In this document: in pieces, positions 23,401-31,116 of the stretch
Position numbering within the stretch: position 1 is the first letter of the stretch
How the letters are laid out: each line of letters begins with the position of its first letter
Source: Candidatus Bipolaricaulota bacterium
GTDB taxonomy: Bacteria; Bipolaricaulota; Bipolaricaulia; RBG-16-55-9; DRXL01
Reading direction: 5' to 3'
Length of the DNA: 42,486 bases
Assembly (NCBI GenBank): GCA_938091745.1
Contig: CALLJK010000001.1
Location: 1-42,486 of the forward strand
Translations under genes and position numbers: made by a program
Notes under the pieces: model-generated
Databases searched by the model: none
Seen by the model: the letters and a program-made list of their open reading frames with translations, nothing else
Told to the model about the DNA's origin: nothing

Positions 23401-24879
23401 ATGAGAGGCCTATCGGTAGGGGTTGGCTTAATCTTTAGTACTTTGCTGGTTGCTCTCCCCATCGCTGCAGCGCCCATCTCTGGGGAGGCCAATTTCGATC
23501 TTGTCCTGCGCTCTGCGACGTGCGGCATTGATGCCGACGGCGATACGTTCGTAGACGAAGACCCGCCGAATACTATTGACGACGACGGGGATACACTCAT
23601 CGACGAAGACGACTGCTCCAAGATAGATCTAAGTGCGTTGAAGTTCGAGTCGGATCTGTTGGTGACCCTCGCTATCAGTGGGCTGCAGATCACGAGCACG
23701 TCCGTGCTCACGTTCAAGGGCTTAGAGTACCAAGCGTTCAGTTTCTTTATGACTGTTGGGGCGCTCTCGTTTAGTGACGTTATCGTCTTCGCTCCGAGCA
23801 TTACAGAAATCGCTCTTGTTCGCAACGCGAGCAGTCTCAGCGTGCGCTATTGTATTTTAGACTCTGCGCCGGGGAGCGTCAGCCCGCCGTTTCGCAGTTG
23901 CCCGCTTTTTGACAGCCGTCTCTATTGGCTCCTCGAGGGCGATGGCTTCTATCATCCGACAGTCGCGAATCTCATTCTCGCACAAATCTTCGACGACGGC
24001 GGGATGCTCCTGCCCAAGACGCTCACGCTGCGTAAGAAAGTCGCCGATCTTGCATTGAATATTGCTGGAATGACGGTGAGCACCCGCGCGCTCTTCGCCA
24101 ATCTGGGAAGCGTCTCAGCCCCAAATTTTCGCATAGGGCTCGTGCTAGGGCTTGAGGGCCAGACGGTGAGCGGGATCCTCATTCGCAGCGAGACGTGGAT
24201 CGGCGCACGACAGGGTTTGGAGTGCTTTGCTGAGTGCAAGCCGTTAGAGCGTCTCTATTTGGGGATCGTCACCGATGAGTTTAGCTTTCAAGAAGAGAAG
24301 CTCTTCGTGCGCAACGTAAAATTTCTCGGCTTGACTTTTCACTTTCTGCTCGAGGTCGGCAACGTTTGCGCCGAAGACTTCCTCTGCTACGCTGAGATAA
24401 ATACGATCATTCCCATTCAGCCGCTCGGTTTGGAGCTGAACAATACTCTGCGATTTGGCCCAGGGGTGCGCGAGCACTTCGACGCCCTGAGCACGACGTT
24501 GCGCTTTGGAGACGCATCGGTCTTGGCGCTCTGGTACTTCTACCCGCGCACAGGCTCATGGAAAGCGCAAATAGCCCGGATTATCAGCTCGTTCGACCCG
24601 CCGGGCCTGACGGTGTCGAGCGATCTGCAGTTGTGCACGGGAACAGCGTATCTCTTCTGTTCCAGCGGGGTCGTCAAGCACACGCTCTCGTTTGCAGCAA
24701 CGATTGGCGATCTCTCGCTCGACGCGAAGCTGATCTTCATCGGGCTGATTAAGAACTTTTATCAGCTCTGGCTCGACGCTGCGTGGAAGCTCGGCGGCGG
24801 GGTCGAGTTGTCTAGCTCCATCGTGCTCTCAGTGAACTATCTCAATGCTTTCGCAATGGGGATCACAGTGAGGTTCTAA
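23401..24879 (+). CDS. secreted protein, probable outer-membrane beta-barrel with a Ca-binding-like motif
   Basis: A 492-residue exported protein; the start ATG 23401 lies nine bases after AGGGAGG. The signal peptide runs to about residue 23 (LPIAAAP). Just inside the mature part is an acidic stretch with two DxDGDxxxDED units (about residues 45-70), resembling the calcium loops of thrombospondin type-3 or EF-hand-like repeats. The rest is a series of amphipathic strands with hydrophobic/polar alternation, and the last residues read MGITVRF, ending in Phe as outer-membrane barrel proteins do. No family was recognised. It is followed after two bases by the giant DUF11 protein and could be its export or anchoring partner; that is inference from position only. 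Confidence 0.7.
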   Translation: MRGLSVGVGLIFSTLLVALPIAAAPISGEANFDLVLRSATCGIDADGDTFVDEDPPNTIDDDGDTLIDEDDCSKIDLSALKFESDLLVTLAISGLQITSTSVLTFKGLEYQAFSFFMTVGALSFSDVIVFAPSITEIALVRNASSLSVRYCILDSAPGSVSPPFRSCPLFDSRLYWLLEGDGFYHPTVANLILAQIFDDGGMLLPKTLTLRKKVADLALNIAGMTVSTRALFANLGSVSAPNFRIGLVLGLEGQTVSGILIRSETWIGARQGLECFAECKPLERLYLGIVTDEFSFQEEKLFVRNVKFLGLTFHFLLEVGNVCAEDFLCYAEINTIIPIQPLGLELNNTLRFGPGVREHFDALSTTLRFGDASVLALWYFYPRTGSWKAQIARIISSFDPPGLTVSSDLQLCTGTAYLFCSSGVVKHTLSFAATIGDLSLDAKLIFIGLIKNFYQLWLDAAWKLGGGVELSSSIVLSVNYLNAFAMGITVRF

Positions 24880-24881
24880 CT

Positions 24882-27800
24882 ATGCGCCATATAAAATTCA
24901 CCTTCGCGGTCGTCCTGTCAGTGCTCGGCGTGGGCCTGTGGCTCAGCGGGGCTTCAGCATATGCCCAGTTCACGATCACCAGGACGTCGTCTTCGGTCTT
25001 TTACATTGACAGTGGCGTCAGCCCGCAGCTCAAGGGGATGTACGTTTCTTACAAGATTTGCAACACGAGCGGGACGTATTACCCAGATATCTGGGTGACT
25101 ATCAGCAACTTCACTGGCGGAGTCGTCTCGTTAGCTCCCTATGAGGACGGCGTGGTGCATCTTGGCCCAATCAACGCAGGGCAATGCAAGGCAGCGTTCT
25201 TCTATCTGCAAGCGAGCGGGCCGACCACGATACCACAATCGCACACGGTCAGTGTCTTTGCAGGGCCTCCGCCAGGGACGGCGCTGGCCAGCGCGACGTT
25301 CTCGTTCACAAGTGTCGAAGAGACCATCCAAGCGAGCGCCAACAAAGTCAATACTGTGATCATCAGCACAAATGACCCCGTACTCGGAACGCTCATTGTC
25401 ATGACCGTGGAGGGCGAATCTGGCATTATCGGTGCAGCCAGAGTGATGTCCTTTACGCCCGCAGCGTATACGACATGGCGCGCCGATTGCTTCATGCTCT
25501 ACACGACGACGATCACCCTCAGTGGGGGCAACACCGGCACGTTCACCGATCAGCTTCTGATACCACCCGGCGCGCTCCCTAACCCAGCCAATACATATTA
25601 CACGGCGATGTACACGTTCCGTGTCGCCGATGTGTGTACTCTTCCAACGGTAGTAAGTCCAGTGGCCTATATTAGCAGCGGGACACAAGTGAAGCATACG
25701 GCAACAGGCAACTTCGGCGAGTTTCCCCCTGTCAACCCCGTGAGCAACAACCTTGTTATTCTCAATAAGACAGCAACACCGGATACCTTGCCGGGGACAG
25801 GCGGGACAGTAACGTACTCTATAACGTTTGCCAATGGTGCCGCTGATGCCGTCACTCTCGATGATATCCGCGATACGCTGCCCACGACTCCAGCCATACC
25901 AACGTATGTGAGCGGGTCATCCCAGTGGGCTGGCTCGCCAATCCCCGACCCTATTGTATCGGGCAATATATTAACGTGGTATGGGTTCCTCACGATCCCT
26001 GCTGGTTCGACCGCGACGTTAACGTATCAAGTCTCATTCCCCGCGATCAACTGCGTCTCGTACCAAAACAGCGCCGTTGGTCACATCGGGTCAACACAGA
26101 TAGACACGACTCTCGATACAACTGATGATGCTCCCGCCCAAGAGACGGTGAATGTCGGGACTAACTGTCAAGATTTGGCGATCACTAAGACTCACACGGG
26201 CAATTTTGTCGTCGGCCAGCAAGGGACGTACACGATCACGGTGACGAACGTCGGCGGGGCAAGCACGACAGGGACGATCACTGTGACGGATACGCTGCCC
26301 ACAGGGCTGAGCTACGTCTCAGCCACGGGGACGGGATGGAGTTGCTCAGCTATGGGCCAGACAGTCACGTGCACGAACCCTGGTCCCTTGGCACCCGGCG
26401 ACAGCTCTACTATTACGATCATAGTAGACGTGCTCCTTGAAGCCTACCCCAGCGTGGACAATGTAGCAACAGTCTCAACGCCCGGTGACACGAATGAAGC
26501 GAATAACTACATAAGCGATACGACGGCTGTCGACGCTCCTGATCTTGCGATCTCCAAGACTCACATAGGAGACTTCACCGTAGGGCAAAACGGGACGTAC
26601 ACTATTACCGTGACGAACGTCGGCACTGCTCCAACTTCCGGGACTATCACTGTGATAGACACGCTGCCTAATGGATTGGGCTTCGTGTCTGGGACGGGAA
26701 CGGGATGGAGCTGCTCTGCCGTTGGTCAGACAGTGACATGCACAAATTCAGGTCCGCTGGCTGCGGGTGCTAGCTCTGATATCACTCTCATAGTGAGCGT
26801 CGGCCCCGAAGCAGTCCCCAGCGTCACGAACAGCGTCACAGTTTCTACTCCCAATGACCCAACTCCCGATAACAACGCTGACGATGACCCCACTATTGTG
26901 AACTTTCCGTTGGTTCCAGACTTAGCGATCTCTAAGAGTCATAGTGGGGATTTCATAGTGGGCACCAACGGCACGTACACGATCACCGTGACCAATATCG
27001 GCTCTGGGAGCACGACAGGGACGATCACCGTGACGGATACGCTGCCCGCGGGATTGGGGTTCATCTCTGGGACGGGGGCCGGCTGGAGCTGCTCAGCCGT
27101 CGGACAAACCGTGACATGCACGAATCCCGGCCCCCTCGCTCCCAACGCAAGCAGTACCCTCACCCTCACGGTGAGCGTCGGGCCGGAAGCCGTTCCCAGC
27201 GTCACAAACTCTGTTACAGTAAACACGCTTAACGACAGCAACCCGAACAATAACTCCGACGATGACCCAACGAACATCTTGGCAGCAGACCTTGCTCTTG
27301 AGAAGACCCACACAGGGGACTTCGCTGTGGGCACCACGGGCGTGTATACGATCACGGTCACCAACGTCGGCACCGGACCAACAACGGGAACGATCACTGT
27401 GACGGATACTCTACCCACAGGACTAAGCTTCGTCTCCGGTACAGGAACGAATTGGACATGCTTTGCTATCGGGCAAACCGTGACGTGCACTAACCCTGGC
27501 CCACTCGCTCCCAACGCAAGCAGCACGATCACCATAACAGTGAACGTCGAAAGCAGTGCCTATCCGAGCGTCACGAACTCTGCAACTGTCTCCACACCAG
27601 GGGATATTAACCCCGATAATAACAGCGACGATGACCCGACGACGATAACTGCCCCTGATCTCGCCGTCGTCAAGAGCCACGTGGGGAACTTCGTAGTCGG
27701 GCAGAACGGCGTCTATACGATCACGATCACCAATATCGGGACAGCGCCAACGATGGGCACGATCACGGCGATTGATTTGCCCCCAGGGATGACGTTCGTC

Positions 27801-30461
27801 TCCGGCACGGGGCCGGGCTGGGCGTGCTCCCCCACGCCGCCGACGATCACCTGCGTCAATCACAATCCGCTCCTGCCCGGCGAGAGCACCGTCATCACGC
27901 TCACCGTCTATGTCACGCCGAGCGCCTATCCCGGCGGGGTGAACACCGTCACCGTCTCAACCCCCAATGACACCGATCCGTCGAACGATACTTATGAAGA
28001 CCCGACGGACGTTGACCCCGTCGCCGATCTCCGTCTCACCAAAGTCGTAGACAACCCTAACCCCAGCTTGGGCGATACGATCACGTATACCGTGACTGTG
28101 ACGAATGACGGCCCCAACACCGCGACGGGCGTCGAAGTGACCGATCAATTGCCTCCAGGGCTGACGTTCGTCTCCGCCACACCGAGCCAAGGCAGCTATA
28201 ACCCCGGCACCGGCGTCTGGACAGTCGGAACTCTCAACGCTGGCGCGAGCGCAACGCTCGTGATCCAAGCAGTTGTGTCGTCGCTAGGGACGATAACGAA
28301 CATCGCTGAAGTGACAGCATCCAATGAGCTTGATCCGGACTCGACTCCAAACAATAACGACCCCAATGAAGACGATTACGCTGCTGTCACAACTCCAGCA
28401 CAACTTGCTGACCTCAGCTTGCAAAAGAGTGTAGATAATCCTACACCGGGAGTGGGGAGCACGGTCACCTTCACTATCACAGTGCGAAACAATGGCCCGA
28501 ACGCAGCGACCAACGTCGCGGTGCAAGATCAACTGCCCGCTGGGCTGACGCTCGTCTCGGCGACGCCCAGCCAAGGGAGCTATAACTCCGTCACTGGCGT
28601 CTGGGCTGTGGGCACTCTCGCGAGTGGAGCGACGGCCACGCTCACGCTCGTCGCGACTGTGACTGCCCCAGGGGTAATTACGAATATTGCTGAAGTGATC
28701 GGCGTTGATCAGCCCGATCCCGACTCCGTCCCTAATAACAACGACCCAGCAGAAGACGACCAAGACGACGCACCCATCAATGGGCAGCCTGCTGATCTGA
28801 CGATTACCAAGAGCCATTCTGGGAGCTTTGCTGTGGGCTACACCGGAACGTATACTCTGACAGTGACGAATATCGGCGCAGGGAGCACCACAGGCACGAT
28901 TACTGTCACGGATACGCTTCCCACTGGGCTGACATTTGTGTCGGGCACAGGGCCGGGCTGGACCTGCTCCGCAGCCTTGCAGGTCGTCACATGCACTAAT
29001 CCCGGCCCACTGGGTCCTGGAGCAAGCACAACGATCACGATTACCGTAAGTGTCTCTAGCGCAGCCTTCCCCAGCGTGACTAACAGCGCCACCGTGAGCA
29101 CACCCGACGACGGCAACCCCAATAATAACTCCGACGACGACCCCACAGATGTCGTCGCCCCGGATCTACAGATCATCAAGAGCCACACTGAAGATTTCAC
29201 AACGGGATCCAACGGTGTCTACACCATCACCGTGACGAACGTAGGCGGCGGGCCGACGCATGGCCCCATCGTCGTCACGGACACGCTGCCTACAGGGCTA
29301 ACGTTTGTGTCGGGCATAGGGCCGGGTTGGACGTGCTCCGCGGCTCTGCAAACCGTGACGTGTACGAACCCAGGCCCGCTCGCTCCGGGAGCAAGCACGA
29401 CGATCACCCTGACCGTGAGCGTCTCCCTCGAAGCTATCCCCAGTGTCGTGAACACAGCGTCCGTGCTCACCCCGGATGACACGAACCCTGATAACAACAG
29501 CGACGACGATCCGACAAACGTCAATATCGGGTTAGGGCAGATCTGTGGTTTCAAGTGGCTCGATCTCGACGCCGACGGCAACAAAGCTGAGAACGAGCCG
29601 TATCTACCGGGGATCACAATTACTCTAACGGGCATAGATATGTTTGGTAATCCCGTCACTCTCTCGACCGTGACGGACGAGAACGGGCAGTACTGCTTCA
29701 CTGGGCTTCTGCCGGGGACATATCTCATCTGCGAAGCGCCGCCTGAAGAGATCCCGTTCTTCGAGACCTTCCCCGTCAGCGGCCCCGTCTGCCCCAACGG
29801 CACCATCGGTTGGCTCATTACCCTTGGGGACGGGCAGAATCTGAATCGCATCAAGTTCGGCAATGTCATGGACGAGCCAACGCTCGTCCCGCTCTCCGTG
29901 ACGACGATCCAAACCGTCGCGACCCCGCAAGGGGTCTACTTCCGCGCCGTCGGCCAAGGGATCAAAGAGATCGCTGTCGAACTCTTCGATCTCAGCGGGC
30001 GCGCGATCTATCGGAGTGATTGGCAGAAGAATAACTTCGTCTGGGTCTATCAAAACGAGCGTGCGGAGCGCGTTGCTCCAGGCATCTATCTCTACTTTAT
30101 GACTGTCAAGGGCTACGATGGAACGATCATCAAGACAGAGCTGCGCAAGCTGGTCGTCTCGCCCAAGCCCTCGGTCGTAGACCAGCTCTTGGCCAAAGCA
30201 GCCCCTCAGATCCTGGTGCGCTCGCAGCGTGAGGGAATTCAATTCACGCTCATGGGCCGACACGAGTTCCGTGTGCAGGTCTTCGATCTGAGCGGCCGGC
30301 CGGTCTACACGAGCGACTGGACGGGCACAAGCTTAATCTGGAAGCTTCAGAATAATAAGGGCCAGCGCGTCGCCAAGGGCGTCTATCTCTATATCGTCGC
30401 TATGCGAGACTCCAAGGGCGAGATCACACGAACAAAGCTGCAGAAGCTGATCGTGAAGTAG
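24882..30461 (+). CDS. giant surface protein with nine DUF11 repeats, an SdrD-B-like domain and two C-terminal sorting-like modules
   Basis: An 1859-residue protein. A signal peptide (to about residue 29, ASAYAQ) is followed by two beta domains (30-425, the second DUF11-like), then nine DUF11 repeats of 123-128 residues (about 431-1553). Each repeat opens with D-L-x-I-x-K and carries YTITVTN and VTDTLPTGL; seven have a Trp-x-Cys and a Val-T-C-T-N pair that may form a disulfide, and repeats 6 and 7 are a Cys-free subtype. Next comes an SdrD-B/CnaB-like domain (ICGFKWLDLDADGN, 1554-1665). Two related C-terminal modules of the FlgD-Ig or type IX-sorting kind follow (LFDLSGRAIYRSDW, then VFDLSGRPVYTSDW; both end G-V/I-Y-L-Y and K-L-V/I-V). 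It is probably an extended cell-surface or S-layer-like protein. GTGAGG precedes the ATG. Confidence 0.9.
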   Translation: MRHIKFTFAVVLSVLGVGLWLSGASAYAQFTITRTSSSVFYIDSGVSPQLKGMYVSYKICNTSGTYYPDIWVTISNFTGGVVSLAPYEDGVVHLGPINAGQCKAAFFYLQASGPTTIPQSHTVSVFAGPPPGTALASATFSFTSVEETIQASANKVNTVIISTNDPVLGTLIVMTVEGESGIIGAARVMSFTPAAYTTWRADCFMLYTTTITLSGGNTGTFTDQLLIPPGALPNPANTYYTAMYTFRVADVCTLPTVVSPVAYISSGTQVKHTATGNFGEFPPVNPVSNNLVILNKTATPDTLPGTGGTVTYSITFANGAADAVTLDDIRDTLPTTPAIPTYVSGSSQWAGSPIPDPIVSGNILTWYGFLTIPAGSTATLTYQVSFPAINCVSYQNSAVGHIGSTQIDTTLDTTDDAPAQETVNVGTNCQDLAITKTHTGNFVVGQQGTYTITVTNVGGASTTGTITVTDTLPTGLSYVSATGTGWSCSAMGQTVTCTNPGPLAPGDSSTITIIVDVLLEAYPSVDNVATVSTPGDTNEANNYISDTTAVDAPDLAISKTHIGDFTVGQNGTYTITVTNVGTAPTSGTITVIDTLPNGLGFVSGTGTGWSCSAVGQTVTCTNSGPLAAGASSDITLIVSVGPEAVPSVTNSVTVSTPNDPTPDNNADDDPTIVNFPLVPDLAISKSHSGDFIVGTNGTYTITVTNIGSGSTTGTITVTDTLPAGLGFISGTGAGWSCSAVGQTVTCTNPGPLAPNASSTLTLTVSVGPEAVPSVTNSVTVNTLNDSNPNNNSDDDPTNILAADLALEKTHTGDFAVGTTGVYTITVTNVGTGPTTGTITVTDTLPTGLSFVSGTGTNWTCFAIGQTVTCTNPGPLAPNASSTITITVNVESSAYPSVTNSATVSTPGDINPDNNSDDDPTTITAPDLAVVKSHVGNFVVGQNGVYTITITNIGTAPTMGTITAIDLPPGMTFVSGTGPGWACSPTPPTITCVNHNPLLPGESTVITLTVYVTPSAYPGGVNTVTVSTPNDTDPSNDTYEDPTDVDPVADLRLTKVVDNPNPSLGDTITYTVTVTNDGPNTATGVEVTDQLPPGLTFVSATPSQGSYNPGTGVWTVGTLNAGASATLVIQAVVSSLGTITNIAEVTASNELDPDSTPNNNDPNEDDYAAVTTPAQLADLSLQKSVDNPTPGVGSTVTFTITVRNNGPNAATNVAVQDQLPAGLTLVSATPSQGSYNSVTGVWAVGTLASGATATLTLVATVTAPGVITNIAEVIGVDQPDPDSVPNNNDPAEDDQDDAPINGQPADLTITKSHSGSFAVGYTGTYTLTVTNIGAGSTTGTITVTDTLPTGLTFVSGTGPGWTCSAALQVVTCTNPGPLGPGASTTITITVSVSSAAFPSVTNSATVSTPDDGNPNNNSDDDPTDVVAPDLQIIKSHTEDFTTGSNGVYTITVTNVGGGPTHGPIVVTDTLPTGLTFVSGIGPGWTCSAALQTVTCTNPGPLAPGASTTITLTVSVSLEAIPSVVNTASVLTPDDTNPDNNSDDDPTNVNIGLGQICGFKWLDLDADGNKAENEPYLPGITITLTGIDMFGNPVTLSTVTDENGQYCFTGLLPGTYLICEAPPEEIPFFETFPVSGPVCPNGTIGWLITLGDGQNLNRIKFGNVMDEPTLVPLSVTTIQTVATPQGVYFRAVGQGIKEIAVELFDLSGRAIYRSDWQKNNFVWVYQNERAERVAPGIYLYFMTVKGYDGTIIKTELRKLVVSPKPSVVDQLLAKAAPQILVRSQREGIQFTLMGRHEFRVQVFDLSGRPVYTSDWTGTSLIWKLQNNKGQRVAKGVYLYIVAMRDSKGEITRTKLQKLIVK
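26172..29540 (+). repeat. nine tandem DUF11-encoding units
   Basis: Unit starts are 26172, 26541, 26919, 27288, 27657, 28026, 28410, 28794 and 29163, ending at 29540. Unit lengths are 369 bp (five times), 378 bp (twice) and 384 bp (units 6 and 7). Units 1-5 and 8-9 form one subtype; 6 and 7 are a second, adjacent pair, as if inserted as a duplicated pair into the array. Confidence 0.9.
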
Positions 30462-31115
30462 ATGCGTCTGGTAGCGATATTTTTGGTAACACTTGGGCTG
30501 AGTGGGTGCACGCCCGCTCAGCCCAATCTTTTGCGAAATGGGAGCTTCGAGCAGGGCGTCGAGCCGTGGTTCTCGCTCGAAACCGAAAATTGGGCAGGGT
30601 TCTCGATCACGGATCGCTACGCTGTTGATGGGCGCTTTTCGGCGTATCTTGCCCTGCGCGCTGACAAAAACGATCACGGCGCGAAAGTCTTTGGGCTGAT
30701 TCAAGAGCTCAGCCCAAAGAGATTCCCCAAAAAACTCTCAGGATACTATCGCGTCGAGAATTGGCAGCGCGGCACGGAGAAACAATATCTGCAGTGCGTC
30801 ATCATCGTCTGGGGTGACAACGCCGTATCACAGTATCAGAATATTCAGATTCGCTATATTCTGACGGGCATAGCTGAGCCGCCGTTTGCACTCGCTAACG
30901 GGCGCTTTCTCTTCTTGGGGGATCGCGAGCCGACTCTTGGGCGATGGATACGCTTTGAGCGCAATTTACACTCAGATTTTTTGCAGCAGTGGGGGCATAT
31001 TCCAGAGGGCTTTGAAAAGATCAGGGTGCTTTTTGAGGCACGCTATGATGACAAAGAACTGGGTACGGAGCTGTCCGCTGATGTCTACTATGACGCGCTG
31101 TATATGGGGGAGTAA
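30462..31115 (+). CDS. lipoprotein with a carbohydrate-binding-like beta-sandwich
   Basis: A 217-residue lipoprotein: the lipobox is LGLSGC with Cys16. The mature part begins NLLRNGSFEQGVEPWFSLE, the opening seen in many jelly-roll carbohydrate-binding modules, and continues as a beta-sandwich ending DVYYDALYMGE, again like those modules (a terminal D-x-x-x-L strand). It may bind a surface glycan or fix the preceding giant protein to the envelope. The ATG follows the preceding stop with no gap, so it is the third gene of the surface operon. One base separates its stop from that of the convergent gene. Confidence 0.75.
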   Translation: MRLVAIFLVTLGLSGCTPAQPNLLRNGSFEQGVEPWFSLETENWAGFSITDRYAVDGRFSAYLALRADKNDHGAKVFGLIQELSPKRFPKKLSGYYRVENWQRGTEKQYLQCVIIVWGDNAVSQYQNIQIRYILTGIAEPPFALANGRFLFLGDREPTLGRWIRFERNLHSDFLQQWGHIPEGFEKIRVLFEARYDDKELGTELSADVYYDALYMGE

Positions 31116-31116
31116 G

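Noticed and set aside
23355-23438. A 27-codon TTG-started leader peptide before the surface operon
   Set aside because: GAGGAGG lies directly against the TTG with no spacer and no other start codon is at a proper distance, so translation is unlikely.
26939-27535. Long antisense open frame (198 codons) opposite the DUF11 array, with others at 28284-28817, 28838-29212 and 29219-29869
   Set aside because: They arise from the repeated, stop-poor codon usage of the DUF11 units on the other strand; they have no Shine-Dalgarno, no promoter and translate to low-complexity Val/Pro/Gly sequence.
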